From NCBI RefSeq assembly GCF_029395675.1, contig NZ_CP115184.1:2108001-2172000 (forward strand): a DNA stretch of 64,000 nt, read 5' to 3'. The notes beneath the pieces were generated by a model. It was given only the letters and a program-made list of their open reading frames with translations, made no database searches and was not told the origin of the DNA. The stretch is from Janibacter cremeus (GTDB lineage: Bacteria; Actinomycetota; Actinomycetes; Actinomycetales; Dermatophilaceae). The translations under genes and the position numbers were made by a program. Positions 17,129 to 26,639 of the stretch are shown piece by piece (position 1 is the stretch's first letter; the number at the start of each line of letters is the position of its first letter).

Positions 17129-17450
17129 CGTGTCGCGTTCCGGACAATCCAACGCGCTGCCGATGTTGCCCAATCGCCCCGCGTGCCATGCGAATTCGCT
17201 CCGCCGCGGGGGCTCACTCAGCCCGTCGTCCGGGACGGTCGACCGAGGCAGTGAGCGTTCAAGATGAAGGTCGCCTGCAACTGTCCTAGCATGGGGGCGC
17301 CCATCGAGGTCACGTGCCGGTCGTGGTGTTGCACCACGCGGCCCAACCAACACGCCACTGGTTGCGAGCACCCCTGCGCCCGAACGTGATTCGACAGTAA
17401 CAAAGCGGACGCCATTCCAGTCGATGGCGCCTGAACAAGGAGATCAAGAC
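17129..17450 (+). promoter_or_regulatory. Long leader/promoter region of beta-helix lipoprotein gene
   Basis: This gap of more than 300 bp has no convincing ORF. TAGCAT at 17287-17292 could be a -10 element, which would give a leader of about 150 nt. A 7-bp stem-loop CGTGGTG-TTG-CACCACG sits at 17322-17338. The sequence after 17380 is relatively AT-rich. AAGGAG at 17437-17442 is the ribosome site. A structured regulatory leader is possible, but I could not match it to a known riboswitch class. Confidence 0.3.
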
Positions 17451-18794
17451 GTGACTTTCCGAGCACATGCCATCCGAAACAGCAGAGGCCGAAGACGAGC
17501 CCTCACCGTCACTGCCGCGCTGACGGCTGCCGTGACGCTGAGCGCCTGCCAGCCCTACGGCCCCCGCAGTCTCGATGACTTCGGAAACACCGGTGCTATC
17601 GGCACCCCCGCCGAGACCACTCCCGGAACCACCCCGGAGATCGGGTTCGAGCCCGAGCAGAAGCCCACGCCCGAGCAGAAGCCCGAGCCCGAGGAGAAGC
17701 CCGAGCCCGAGCAGAAGCCCGAGGAGAAGCCCGAGCCCGAGCAGAAGCCCGAGGAGAAGCCCGAGCCCGAGCAGAAGCCCACGCCGGAGCCGACGCCGGA
17801 GCCCACGCCCGAGCCGACGGAGCCCACGCCGGAGCCCACTCCCGAGCCGACTCCGGAGCCCACGCCGGAGCCCACTCCCGAGCCCACGCCGGAGCCCACT
17901 CCCGAGCCCACGCCGGAGCCCACGCCGGAGCCCACTCCCGAGCCCACGCCGGAGCCCACTCCCGAGCCCACGCCGGAGCCCACTCCCGAGCCCACGCCGG
18001 AGCCCACTCCCGAGCCCACGCCGGAGCCCACTCCCGAGCCCGAGCCCGAGACGAACGCCTTCCCGAACGCAGAGAGCACGGGAGTTCCTGCCGGGGTCGA
18101 GCTGGAGCCGTCGGGAGCCCTGACGGTCACCGAGGACGGCGCCGTCATCGACGGCCTGCACGTCAATGGGACGATCACCGTCGAGGCCGACAACGTGACC
18201 ATCCGCAACACCCTCGTCCAGACCGGCACCAGCCTCTACCCCATCAGGGTGAACAACGACTCCACCGGCACCCTCATCGAGAACGTCGAGATCGACAACG
18301 AGGGCGGCACCGGTATCGGCATCTACCTCCAGGGAACCGCTACGGTCCGAAACGCGGACATCCACTCCGCCGAGGACGGCATCCGGATCCAGGCCGACGA
18401 CGTGCTCATCGAGGACTCCTACATCCACGACCTGCAGCGCTTCGAGGGAGGTCACCACGACTCGATCCAGATCCGCAGCGGGGACGACGTCACGATCCGC
18501 GGGAACAACCTGCAGGCCTACGTCGCCTCCGAGGACGACCCGATGAACGCCGCCATCCAGATCGGGTCGCTGTCCGGGGACGACCCCATCAGCAACTTCC
18601 TGGTCATCGGCAACCTGATGAATGGTGGCAACTACACCATCAACGGCGGCCGCAGCGGCGACACCGACAGCGCCCGTTACGCGGACAACCACTTCGGTGA
18701 CGATTACCGGTACGGTGCGGCCGGCAACCTCCAGGACGGCAGTGTCTGGGAGGACTCCAACGTCTGGCACGACACCGGCGAGCCAGTTCGCTAG
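17451..18794 (+). CDS. Lipoprotein with Pro-Glu-rich stalk and right-handed beta-helix domain
   Basis: A 447-residue surface lipoprotein. The basic N-terminus and hydrophobic stretch end in the lipobox LSAC with Cys33, so it should be lipidated and anchored outside the membrane. Residues about 60-200 are a repetitive stalk, first [10 protein letters not shown] units and then tandem PEPT units, encoded by near-identical 12- and 24-bp direct repeats. The C-terminal 240 residues are a right-handed beta-helix with regularly spaced 'VTIRNT', 'IENVEI', 'VRNADI' and 'IEDSYI' turns, as in pectate-lyase-like and polysaccharide-binding proteins. GTG at 17451 has AAGGAG 8 bases upstream. The domain is strongly similar to the lipoprotein at 35917. 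It probably binds or modifies the surface polysaccharide. Confidence 0.85.
   Translation: MTFRAHAIRNSRGRRRALTVTAALTAAVTLSACQPYGPRSLDDFGNTGAIGTPAETTPGTTPEIGFEPEQKPTPEQKPEPEEKPEPEQKPEEKPEPEQKPEEKPEPEQKPTPEPTPEPTPEPTEPTPEPTPEPTPEPTPEPTPEPTPEPTPEPTPEPTPEPTPEPTPEPTPEPTPEPTPEPTPEPTPEPTPEPTPEPEPETNAFPNAESTGVPAGVELEPSGALTVTEDGAVIDGLHVNGTITVEADNVTIRNTLVQTGTSLYPIRVNNDSTGTLIENVEIDNEGGTGIGIYLQGTATVRNADIHSAEDGIRIQADDVLIEDSYIHDLQRFEGGHHDSIQIRSGDDVTIRGNNLQAYVASEDDPMNAAIQIGSLSGDDPISNFLVIGNLMNGGNYTINGGRSGDTDSARYADNHFGDDYRYGAAGNLQDGSVWEDSNVWHDTGEPVR
17644..18051 (+). repeat. Tandem repeat encoding PEP(Q/T/E)-type stalk
   Basis: Units such as CCCGAGCCCGAGCAGAAG and CCGGAGCCCACTCCCGAG recur head to tail for about 400 bp inside the lipoprotein gene. 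The near-identity of the 24-bp units CCCACGCCGGAGCCCACTCC predicts length changes by slippage or unequal crossover, which would alter how far the beta-helix domain projects from the cell. Confidence 0.85.
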
Positions 18795-18848
18795 GACCGG
18801 TCACGGGCGACCCGTGAGGCGATGACCGCACACGGGCACCAGATGACA

Positions 18849-18890
18849 GTCGAAGGGGGACCCCCCCGGGTGGTGGGGTCCCCCTTCGAC
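18849..18890. terminator. Bidirectional terminator, 16-bp perfect stem
   Basis: GTCGAAGGGGGACCCC at 18849-18864 pairs perfectly with GGGGTCCCCCTTCGAC at 18875-18890 around a 10-base loop. It lies between the convergent lipoprotein gene and the small membrane protein gene and can serve both. Confidence 0.85.
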
Positions 18891-18900
18891 GTGCGTCGGC

Positions 18901-19089
18901 TCAGTAGCGGTCGACCGTGCGGCGGCGCCGGTCGACGACGAAGCTGAGGATGATCGCCAGCACACCCAGGACGATGGCGATCCAGCCGATGGCTGCCAGG
19001 TCGAGGCCCGCGATCATCATGTCGCCGCTGTAGGCGAAGACGATGACGAGGCCGATGAGCAGGAGGAAGATCCCGAGTCCGATGTACAT
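18901..19089 (-). CDS. Small two-helix membrane protein (DUF6458-like)
   Basis: A 62-residue protein made of two hydrophobic helices ('IGLGIFLLLIGLVIVFAY' and 'IGWIAIVLGVLAIILSFVV') and a basic C-terminal tail 'DRRRRTVDRY'. It resembles small actinobacterial membrane proteins of the DUF6458 type, with the 'GLDLAAIGWIAIVLGV' centre. No function is known. It ends at the shared bidirectional terminator and is monocistronic. Confidence 0.7.
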   Translation of the reverse strand: MYIGLGIFLLLIGLVIVFAYSGDMMIAGLDLAAIGWIAIVLGVLAIILSFVVDRRRRTVDRY

Positions 19090-19234
19090 GCGCCACTCCG
19101 TTCCCCGGCCGCGCGGCCGGTGTCGGTCTCCGCGGGGTCGCGCGGAGCGGGTCCCGGCCCTACTGGACCGTCATGTCCAGACTATCGGCGAACGTCCACA
19201 ATCCGGGGATCCGGCACGGGGCAGCGGTCCTGCC

Positions 19235-21217
19235 TCACTCGCTGTCGCGCCGGGCCAGGCTCGCCAGGTGGGCGTTGTAGGCCGCCAGCTCGGCGTCCCC
19301 GTCGCGGTCGGCGCGCCGGTCGGTGCGTGCGCTCTCCTTGTCGTCCGACTTCATCCACTGCCAGGTGACGGCGATCGCGAGGATGATCGTCGGCACCTCG
19401 CCGACGCCCCAGGCGATGGCGCCACCGGTGCGCTGGTCGGCGAGCGGATCGGTCATCCATGACAGGTCCAACCGACCGAAGTAGTTGGCCGCCAGTAGCT
19501 CGGTGGACTGGGTGATGAGCACGCCGAAGAACGCGTGGAAACTGATCGTGACGAAGAGGACCACGAGCAGCGCGATGGGCGACCAGCGCTTCGGGCCGGG
19601 GTCGACGCCGATGAGCACCCAGGTGAAGAGATAGCCGCTCATGACGAAGTGCAGCATCATCAGCACGTGCCCGGTGTGGGTGCGCATGGCCAGCTCGAAG
19701 AGCGGGCTGTGGTAGAAGATCGCCAGGCTGAAGAAGAACAGCGCCGCGGCGACGGCGGGGTTGGCGAGCACGCGCAGGTACGTCGAGTGCACGACCGTGA
19801 GGATGAACTCCCGCGGCCCCAGGGTCTTGTCCTTGCGCGCCGGCAGCGCGCGCAGCGCCAGGGTGATCGGGGCACCCGGGACCATCAGCAGCGGTGCGAT
19901 CATCGCCACACCCATGTGCTCGACCATGTGCCAGGAGAAGAGGACCCGGCCGTAGACCCCCGGACCGCCGGAGGTGAAGTAGACGAAGACGAGCCAGCCG
20001 AGCACCCAGCTGATCGTGCGCAGGAGCGGCCAGTGGTCACCGCGGGCGCGCAGGCGCAACACCCAGCGCACATAGACGAAGATCGCGATCGCGGCGACCG
20101 TCACCCACAGCCAGTCGGTCTGCCACGCGGTGATCCAGCTCGTGGAGTCCGGCGGGCCCGGGTCGAGGTAGCCGGAGAGGTCGTAGACGATCGAGGTCTC
20201 GGGGCGCTCCTCGGCGGTCGGCGGGGTCGGGGTCCGGCCGACCGCGGCGCCCAGGCCGAAGGCCACGGCCATCACCGCGACCTCACCGAGGGCGAGACGG
20301 GTGAAGGCGGTGCCCCCCTTCGTCAGGTCGCCGAGGGCGGCGATGGCGCGGTGACGGTGCCACCAGCCGGCGACGCCGAGGAGGACCGCGGCGATCGTCT
20401 TGAGGATGAGCAGGACGCCGTAGCGGGAGGCCAGACCGGACAGCGCCCCCATGTTGATCCACGCGGCGAGCAGGCCCGAGCCCACGAGCAGGACGAAGCA
20501 CCAGCCGGCCACCACCGAGTAGCGCCGCACGGTCACCTGCAGGTGCGAACCCAGCGACGGGCGGATGACCACGAGGGCGATGAGGCCACCGACCCACACT
20601 GTCGCCGTGAGGAGGTGGAACGCGAGGGCGTTGACCCCGCCCATGTGGTCCAGGCTCGCTGCGGAGTGGCCGGACAGGGCCAGCGGAAGGAGCGCGAGCA
20701 GGCTGGCGGCGGACAGCCAGCCGAGGGCGGCCTTCGACTCCGCGAGCGGCGCACTCAGCGCCACGACCGCGACGATGATCGAGGAGATGGTGGCGGTGCG
20801 GGTGGCGTCGAGCTCCCAGATGAAGGCGGCCAGCTGCGTCAGATAGCCCGGGTCGGTCAACCGGATGCCGGCCAGCGACGCGAAGTTGGTGAGCAGTCCC
20901 CCGACCCCCGCGAGGAACCAGACGATCGCCGCTCCCCCGGCCAGTTGGGCCAGCGTTCGCCGACGGGCGGTGCGGGTGGTCTCCGGGACGATGAACGCCG
21001 CGAGGACGAGCGCGCCGATGGTCACCGCGGCCGCGCCGTCGTGGATGGCGCGCAGGGTGGGAAGGGACCAGCGCACGAAGGGGCCGGGGTCACCGAGCTG
21101 AAGGGGTGCCGCTCCCCCACCGAACGCGGTGGCGGCCACCACGACGAGGACCGTGAGGACGCCGAAGAGGGCCACGGGGCGCGAGGTGGTGCGGGGGGAA
21201 CTCGCGGAGGGGGGCAT
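19235..21217 (-). CDS. Copper resistance D / cytochrome c oxidase assembly (CtaG) fusion membrane protein
   Basis: A polytopic membrane protein of 660 residues. The N-terminal half (to about residue 330) has the CopD pattern of eight or so helices with 'GGVNALAFHLLTATVWVGGL'. The C-terminal half is the CtaG (caa3-type oxidase assembly) domain with 'SWHMVEHMGVAMIAPLLMVPG' and 'LHFVMSGYLFTWVLIGVDPG', whose His/Met residues suit copper binding. It probably imports or handles copper for the oxidase. The frame is open up to 21283, but ATG at 21217 is preferred: TAGATT (minus strand, 21225-21230) ends 7 bases before it, implying a leaderless transcript. It is divergent from a MarR regulator. Confidence 0.9.
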   Translation of the reverse strand: MPPSASSPRTTSRPVALFGVLTVLVVVAATAFGGGAAPLQLGDPGPFVRWSLPTLRAIHDGAAAVTIGALVLAAFIVPETTRTARRRTLAQLAGGAAIVWFLAGVGGLLTNFASLAGIRLTDPGYLTQLAAFIWELDATRTATISSIIVAVVALSAPLAESKAALGWLSAASLLALLPLALSGHSAASLDHMGGVNALAFHLLTATVWVGGLIALVVIRPSLGSHLQVTVRRYSVVAGWCFVLLVGSGLLAAWINMGALSGLASRYGVLLILKTIAAVLLGVAGWWHRHRAIAALGDLTKGGTAFTRLALGEVAVMAVAFGLGAAVGRTPTPPTAEERPETSIVYDLSGYLDPGPPDSTSWITAWQTDWLWVTVAAIAIFVYVRWVLRLRARGDHWPLLRTISWVLGWLVFVYFTSGGPGVYGRVLFSWHMVEHMGVAMIAPLLMVPGAPITLALRALPARKDKTLGPREFILTVVHSTYLRVLANPAVAAALFFFSLAIFYHSPLFELAMRTHTGHVLMMLHFVMSGYLFTWVLIGVDPGPKRWSPIALLVVLFVTISFHAFFGVLITQSTELLAANYFGRLDLSWMTDPLADQRTGGAIAWGVGEVPTIILAIAVTWQWMKSDDKESARTDRRADRDGDAELAAYNAHLASLARRDSE

Positions 21218-21300
21218 GACGTCTAATCTAGGCAACGCACCTGAAGTGTCCCTCCCCGGTGCGCTTGCAGCACCCCTCACCAACCGTCAGGAGGCACCGC

Positions 21301-21744
21301 GTGTCCGCGTCTGCCGGCCAGCTCAGCGTCAGCATCATCCGGATGCTGCGCATGCTGCACGCCACCCGCGCCCGGGCTCCCCGCGTGCACCCCGGCCTCG
21401 AGCCGAGCCACCACGCGGTGCTCGTCGCGCTGCGCGACAACCCGGCCCGGGTCGGCGACATCGCCGAGCGCAACATCTCCGACGCCTCCACCGTCAGCCG
21501 TCAGGTCAGCCACCTGACCGCGCTCGGCCTCGTCGAGAAGGTCCCGGACCCACAGGACGGGCGCGCCCAGCTCGTCGCGCTCTCCGACGAGGGGCAGGCC
21601 GTCCTCGGTGAGCTGGTCGCCCGCCGGGAGGCGTGGTTCGAGGAGCTGCTCGCGGACTGGCCCGACGAGGACGTGGCGAGCTTCATCCACTACATCAACC
21701 GGTTCTGCGACAGCGTCGCCGCGGACGAGCGCCACCGTCGCTGA
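21301..21744 (+). CDS. MarR family transcriptional regulator
   Basis: A 147-residue winged-helix protein. The recognition region reads 'RVGDIAERNISDASTVSRQVSHLTALGLVEKV', of which 'DIAERNISDASTVSRQV' is the helix-turn-helix, and 'DPQDGRAQLVALSDEG' is the DNA-contacting wing with the family's D-x-R-D/G-R pattern. GTG at 21301 has AGGAGG 6 bases upstream (21289-21294). It is divergent from the CopD-CtaG gene and may control it or itself. Its ligand is unknown. Confidence 0.9.
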   Translation: MSASAGQLSVSIIRMLRMLHATRARAPRVHPGLEPSHHAVLVALRDNPARVGDIAERNISDASTVSRQVSHLTALGLVEKVPDPQDGRAQLVALSDEGQAVLGELVARREAWFEELLADWPDEDVASFIHYINRFCDSVAADERHRR

Positions 21745-21825
21745 CAGGCCGGCGTGATCGCTCGCTCCGCCCGCGGGCACGGCTCCTGCGCGGGACCCGA
21801 GCCGCGCACTACCGGTGATCGGCCG

Positions 21826-22671
21826 TCACCAGCGTGCGGGCCGGCCGGCCAGGCGGGTCAGCCGGCGGCGGATCGAGCGTCGCTTGGCCCGCCAGCCGGA
21901 GTACGCACGGGGGTCGAGGGAGGCGGACTGCAGGACGAAAGCGCTCTGCCGCAGTTGCTCGGTCCACTCGGCGACGGTCGTCACGCCGTTGACCTGGGCC
22001 GACAGGGGCATCCGGTCGGCGAAGTCGTCATCGGTGTGGATCAGGGTGTGCGGCGATCGCGGGTCGTCCATGTGATCCTCCGGCACGAAGGGGTAGTAGA
22101 ACCCGTTGACCGCTCCACCGCGAGCAGCTCGCAGGCAGTAGTCGGTGAAGGACTCCTTGACGCCGATCAGCCCGTTGCGATCCACCAGTGTCCGCGGCAT
22201 GAGGTAGCCACTTCCCTGGACCCAGAGATTGCGCATGAGCTGGTGTCCTTCGGCAAAGGTCTGGATCTTGCGCTTGGCCAGCTCCGCGCGGAAGTCCTCC
22301 GGCGGATGTCGCCAGCTACCGATGATGCCGAACTCCGGGTTCGCGTCGTGGGCCGCCGTGAAGGTGTCGAGCCAGCCGTGGCTGACGAGGCAGTCGTCGT
22401 CGACCTTGGAGACGAAGCGTGCCGTGGACTCCCGCCAGAGCCATGACGTCGGCTCGCGCAGCTTCACGTTCTCCCGACTGTGGTGGTACCGGTGGACCCG
22501 GCTGTCCTGCCGAAAGGGTCGCAGCGCCTCGATGGTGGCCTCGTCGTCCCCGTTGTGCCACAGCCACACCCGATCACCGTCGCCCAGCGTCTCCAGCAGA
22601 CGGGGCAGACTCAGGTGCAGGTAGCCGGCACTGCGGTAGGTGATCATGATGATGTCGGCACGGGGGGCCAT
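21826..22671 (-). CDS. Glycosyltransferase, GT2-like (GT-A fold)
   Basis: A cytoplasmic glycosyltransferase of 281 residues. It begins with 'ADIIMITYRSAGYLHLSLPR', the beta-strand and nucleotide-sugar loop of GT2-like enzymes, and has 'FVSKVDDDCLVSHGW', where the Asp triad would hold the metal and sugar nucleotide. There are no membrane helices. ATG at 22671 has GGAAGGAG 8 bases upstream. It is the last gene of a leftward pair with the pyruvyl transferase and marks the left edge of the polysaccharide locus. The sugar specificity cannot be read. Confidence 0.85.
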   Translation of the reverse strand: MAPRADIIMITYRSAGYLHLSLPRLLETLGDGDRVWLWHNGDDEATIEALRPFRQDSRVHRYHHSRENVKLREPTSWLWRESTARFVSKVDDDCLVSHGWLDTFTAAHDANPEFGIIGSWRHPPEDFRAELAKRKIQTFAEGHQLMRNLWVQGSGYLMPRTLVDRNGLIGVKESFTDYCLRAARGGAVNGFYYPFVPEDHMDDPRSPHTLIHTDDDFADRMPLSAQVNGVTTVAEWTEQLRQSAFVLQSASLDPRAYSGWRAKRRSIRRRLTRLAGRPARW

Positions 22672-22750
22672 CAGCCGATCTCCTTCCATGTGGGGGCCGC
22701 GACGGTCACTCCCGACCACCCTGACGGGTCCATCGCGGACGGTGCGGCCG

Positions 22751-24037
22751 TCACGCGATCGACCCCACGCGGGCGGCGCCGTCGCGCCACTGCAAGACGC
22801 TCTCGAGCATGCTGCTCAGCTGATCGCGTGATTGCTCGACGGTGGTGGGTACCCGGGCAGTCAGCTGGGCGCGGATCGACTGGCGGTCGTGGAACGAGGC
22901 GAGGATGGCCTCGACGGCCTCGACGCCGTGACTGCGTCGAGCGTCCACGACCTGGCTCCCCGCGCCACACGTCTCGAAGACGCCCAACGTCTTGTCGCTG
23001 TAGGCATAAGCCGCAGCCGGCGTGCAGGTGGAGAGCGCAGCGATCGTGGCGTGCATGCGGCTGCCGACGAACCAGTCGAGCTGGGTCACCGCCCACTTGA
23101 TCTCAGCGGCGTCCAGGTGCGGGGGCAGCACCATCACCCGGTCTCTCTCCGCTGCGGTGAGGCGCTCGCGTACGCGGGCGATGGCCGCCACATCGCTCTC
23201 GCCCACACCGCCCGGGTCGTGCACGTGCGGGACGAAGAGCACACGCGCACCGGCCGAGAGCAGACCACGAACGGCAGCGGTCATGGTCGCGATGTAGTCA
23301 CCCGCGAGCCCGAACTGCGCGTGAGCGGCGTCCTCGCGCAGGAGCCCGCTGACGTTCACGCCCACGGTGAGGTCGAGAGCCCACTCCTCCACCCGGTCCG
23401 CCACCTGCGCCTCCGGCCGTCGCGGCACCAGGGCGAAGGCGACGTCCACCCCCTGCCGCAGTCGCGGACGGTCGGCGTCCGGGCCGGCGAGCGCGAGGAG
23501 CTGCTCGTGGCTCCGGGCGTCGCGAGCATAGGCCAAGGAGGCCGACCGGATGATGCGTTCCGCCGCGGCACGGCCCGAGCGCGTGGTGAAGGGACCGTAG
23601 GTCTGGGGCAGGAGCACGAGGGGTCGATCCGCCCTGATCGCAGCCCTCTTCGGCGCCGAGACGGCAGCGAGTCGCGCGGGGCCGTAGAGATCGGTGAAGC
23701 TGTCGCCGCCACTGAGGTCGAGGACGGCATCGGCATCCGCGATCCGCGCAGCCGCACGGTTGTGGTGCGACCCCAGAGCCTGCGCCAGACGGATCCGGGC
23801 CCAGCTCTCCTGCCGGTGCCAGCGCCGGGACCAGCGCACACCGAGGTACTCGAGGTCGAGGTGCTCGTACCCGAGATCCGAATCCGAGCGCACACCCCAA
23901 CCATCGTCCAGGAGGGTCATGACGGCACGGTGCTCATGACGGTCCACGCCGTCCATGACGGAGCGAGCCAGCGCCTCGACACCTCGATTGCCGTTCCCGA
24001 TCGCTGCGCCGGCAAGCACCAAACGGAGTCCCGTCAC
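22751..24037 (-). CDS. Polysaccharide pyruvyl transferase family protein
   Basis: A 428-residue enzyme that transfers pyruvate from phosphoenolpyruvate to form a ketal on a polysaccharide sugar (CsaB/EpsO-type family). Visible are the N-terminal 'GAAIGNGNRGVEALARS', the family's 'NxGDEA'-like start, 'VLDLSGGDSFTDLYG', 'VLLPQTYGPF' and 'DWFVGSRMHATIAALS', which contains the conserved G-S-R-M/L-H. GTG at 24037 lies 5 bases after TACTAG (minus strand, 24043-24048), which suggests a leaderless message. It is divergent from the chain-length gene across an 83-bp promoter gap. Confidence 0.9.
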   Translation of the reverse strand: MTGLRLVLAGAAIGNGNRGVEALARSVMDGVDRHEHRAVMTLLDDGWGVRSDSDLGYEHLDLEYLGVRWSRRWHRQESWARIRLAQALGSHHNRAAARIADADAVLDLSGGDSFTDLYGPARLAAVSAPKRAAIRADRPLVLLPQTYGPFTTRSGRAAAERIIRSASLAYARDARSHEQLLALAGPDADRPRLRQGVDVAFALVPRRPEAQVADRVEEWALDLTVGVNVSGLLREDAAHAQFGLAGDYIATMTAAVRGLLSAGARVLFVPHVHDPGGVGESDVAAIARVRERLTAAERDRVMVLPPHLDAAEIKWAVTQLDWFVGSRMHATIAALSTCTPAAAYAYSDKTLGVFETCGAGSQVVDARRSHGVEAVEAILASFHDRQSIRAQLTARVPTTVEQSRDQLSSMLESVLQWRDGAARVGSIA

Positions 24038-24120
24038 CCTCGCTAGTATGGTCCAATTGACGGTGTCATGGGGGTTACGTCCTCGTCGGACGCGCTACTG
24101 GCACACGCGGGGAGGCATGA

Positions 24121-24963
24121 ATGGACGTATGGCGCATCACGGTGGCGGTCGTGCGCCGCTGGTACGTGTTCCTGCCCCTGCTCGCGCTGACGCTCCTGGC
24201 CGCCCTGCAGGTCGGCGCGGCAACCCCGACGCAGCACCAGGTCTCGGCGACCGCAATCCTCGTCGCCGGTGACGCCTCGTCCGAGGAGCAGACCAGTGCC
24301 TACGGAGGTAGGAGCGCCACGGCCGAGGTCCTGGTCGTCGTGCTCGACGCCCCCGAGGTGCGCGAGGCCATCGAGGCGGAGGGGCTGGTCCGTGACTACG
24401 AGGTTCGCGCTGAAGACGACCTGTCCATCATCGACTTCGTCGCGCTCGGCGACACCCGCGCGGAGGGCCTGGCAACGGTGACCGCGGTCGTCGACCTGGC
24501 TCGTCAGGAACTCGCCGAGCGGCAGACCGCCGCAGACATCCCCCCCGGCGACCGACTCGAGATGCAGGTGCTGCAGCCACCGCACGTCGCAGAGGTGGTG
24601 GCCGAAGGCAAGTTGCGCAACATGGCGATCGTCGGCGTCCTCGGTGCTGCGCTGTCGCTGCTCGCAGCCATCCTCTTCGACGACATCGTGGGGCTGCTCA
24701 AACACTGGAAGCGCCACCCGCGCAGGCGCGCCACCACCGGCAAGGATGACGTCGACGCAGTGCCCAATAGTCCCGACTCCGGGGACGAGGCGACCACCGA
24801 CCCACGCGACGGCTCGCGGGGGCGCACGGAGTCCGGGCCGGACGAACAGGAGACCGCGTCGATCCTCACCAGCGCGGCCGACGACACACCGCCCGCGACA
24901 CCCGTGCAGGGGTCCCGTACCGACCCCGTCCAGGTCGGCAACTCCAGCGACGGCCACCCATGA
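24121..24963 (+). CDS. Wzz/chain-length-determinant-like membrane protein
   Basis: A 280-residue polysaccharide co-polymerase-like protein. It has an N-terminal helix ('WYVFLPLLALTLLAALQVG'), an extracytoplasmic helical domain, and a second helix ('LRNMAIVGVLGAALSLLAAILF') preceded by a Pro-poor 'PPHVAEVVAEGK' segment. A hydrophilic acidic tail of about 80 residues lacks any Walker motif, so no kinase domain is fused. Such proteins set polymer length with Wzy. GGGGAGG precedes the ATG. A 213-residue paralogue lies at 38062. The polymerase gene follows after 20 bp. Confidence 0.82.
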   Translation: MDVWRITVAVVRRWYVFLPLLALTLLAALQVGAATPTQHQVSATAILVAGDASSEEQTSAYGGRSATAEVLVVVLDAPEVREAIEAEGLVRDYEVRAEDDLSIIDFVALGDTRAEGLATVTAVVDLARQELAERQTAADIPPGDRLEMQVLQPPHVAEVVAEGKLRNMAIVGVLGAALSLLAAILFDDIVGLLKHWKRHPRRRATTGKDDVDAVPNSPDSGDEATTDPRDGSRGRTESGPDEQETASILTSAADDTPPATPVQGSRTDPVQVGNSSDGHP

Positions 24964-24983
24964 CCACGACGTGGTGAGTCACC

Positions 24984-26471
24984 GTGTCCGACCACCCCAC
25001 TCGTCCCGACGCGGGAGCATGGCAACCCCTGCTGCTGCGTGCACCACCCGGCTGGAGGCGCGCGCGCCAGGGCTGGAGGCCCGTGCTCGTCCACGGCAGG
25101 GTTGTCACCACCCTCGGGCTGCTGATGGTCTTCCTGGCGTTGCAGTTCCTGGTCCCTGCCCGGCTCGTGATCGGGGGCATGGGCGCGGCCGGGCGGCCTT
25201 CCGTGGCCGTGGGGGTCCTGCTCGCCTTCCTCTGGTTGGTATCGGCGATCTTCACCAACAACCTGCCGAGGAGCCGGCAGCCCATCCGTTGGGCCGTCGG
25301 CCTGTTCCTCCTGGCACAGCTGGTGGGCAACGTCGTGGGCTTCGATCGCCTCCCGTCATCAGCCCAGGCGAGCTCGGCCGACCGCTGGCTCATCGCCACG
25401 ATCGGATTCGTCGGGGTCTGCCTGGCCACGGCCGACGGCATCTCGACGCGTGAGGAGCTCGATCGTCTGCTGCGGGCCGTCGTCGCTCTCGCCGGTCTCA
25501 TGTCGGTGGTCGGGGCGCTGCAGTTCTTCGGTGTCGTCGATCTGACGCAGTACATCCGGATCCCGGGGCTGAGCCTCAACTCCGACTTGATCGGAGTGTC
25601 CAGTCGCGGTAATGGCGCCGTGCCTCGCGTCGCGGGGACTGCCAATCACTACATCGAGTTCGGCGTCGTACTCGCTCTCGTCCTGCCCGTGGCCCTGCAC
25701 TATGCCCTGTTCTCACCGCCGGGCCACACACGATGGGTGCGGTGGTGCGCCGTCGGGCTCGTGGCGGTGGGCATCCCGCTGTCGATCTCGAGGTCGGCGA
25801 TGTTGGCAGTCGCGGTGGCGATGACACTCATTGCGGTCGTCTGGCCGTGGCGACAGCGCTACAACGCGATGGTGATCGCGGTCATGGCCGTCGCCGTCTT
25901 CCACGTGCTCAACCGCGGGGTCCTCGGCACCATCAGGGCCCTGTTCACCAACGCCGAGAACGACCCCAGCGTGACCGCCCGAATCGAACGCACGGCGACC
26001 GTCGTGGAGCTGTGGGAGCAGCGGCCGGTGCTCGGCTGGGGCGCGGGAATGGTAACGCCGGAGGAATTCCTGCTCCTCGACAACCAGATCTACGTATTCC
26101 TCATCGCCGGCGGCATCGTCGGGGTCATGGCCTTCCTGTCCCTCTTCATGATTCCGTATGTGGTCGCTCGCAGCGTCAGGCTCCGCGGGCGTGACCAGGA
26201 GACACGACATCTCGGCCAAACCCTCGCCGTGACCATGCCGACCGCGGTGATGGCCAGCGCCACCTTCGACTCGTTCTCGTTCGCCACCTTCGTCGGCGTG
26301 ACCGCCATCCTGATCGGCGCCATCGGCGCCCTATTGCGTCTCGACGGCACCACCGTCAGGCGTCCGCTGCAGCCCGCCGCCCCGGGGGACAGCTTCGTGA
26401 CGACCCCGCTGACGGCAAACCTGCGTCAGCGGCTCCGTGCGGCCCGACCGGTGCGGGGGCCGCGCACCTGA
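24984..26471 (+). CDS. O-antigen ligase/Wzy-like polysaccharide polymerase
   Basis: A 495-residue membrane protein with about eleven hydrophobic segments of the Wzy_C/O-antigen-ligase family. A large extracytoplasmic loop contains 'NDPSVTARIERTATVVELWEQ' followed by 'RPVLGWGAGM', the typical 'R..l...al..~~~p.~G.G.g' signature of this family. It would join lipid-linked repeat units into polymer or ligate polymer to an acceptor outside the membrane. It starts at GTG 24984 with only a weak ribosome site and is in operon with the chain-length gene. A decayed asnB follows. Confidence 0.85.
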   Translation: MSDHPTRPDAGAWQPLLLRAPPGWRRARQGWRPVLVHGRVVTTLGLLMVFLALQFLVPARLVIGGMGAAGRPSVAVGVLLAFLWLVSAIFTNNLPRSRQPIRWAVGLFLLAQLVGNVVGFDRLPSSAQASSADRWLIATIGFVGVCLATADGISTREELDRLLRAVVALAGLMSVVGALQFFGVVDLTQYIRIPGLSLNSDLIGVSSRGNGAVPRVAGTANHYIEFGVVLALVLPVALHYALFSPPGHTRWVRWCAVGLVAVGIPLSISRSAMLAVAVAMTLIAVVWPWRQRYNAMVIAVMAVAVFHVLNRGVLGTIRALFTNAENDPSVTARIERTATVVELWEQRPVLGWGAGMVTPEEFLLLDNQIYVFLIAGGIVGVMAFLSLFMIPYVVARSVRLRGRDQETRHLGQTLAVTMPTAVMASATFDSFSFATFVGVTAILIGAIGALLRLDGTTVRRPLQPAAPGDSFVTTPLTANLRQRLRAARPVRGPRT

Positions 26472-26639
26472 GGGTCCGTGCCGTTGGGAGCATGCGTGAC
26501 AGCGAGGATCCCGGGCGCGATGTTCATCGTCAGCGGTCCGGGTAGACGGCCGGTGAGGAGCGACCCGTGAGGAGCTGCCTGGGCCAGGCGGATCAGCCAG
26601 CACATCGGTTCGCACCACCACGAGACCTTGGTCCGACCG

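Noticed and set aside
15055..17217. A 720-codon minus-strand frame across the acyl-CoA dehydrogenase
   Set aside because: It is antisense shadow coding. The plus-strand gene has a full ACAD sequence, ribosome site and terminator.
17322..17338. Stem-loop in the lipoprotein leader as part of a riboswitch
   Set aside because: Only one short hairpin is visible and the surrounding sequence does not match any riboswitch consensus I know. I kept it only as a note on the leader.
17644..18051. Regular direct repeats considered as a CRISPR array
   Set aside because: The units are contiguous without unique spacers, keep one reading frame and encode PEPT/PEQK units of a lipoprotein stalk.
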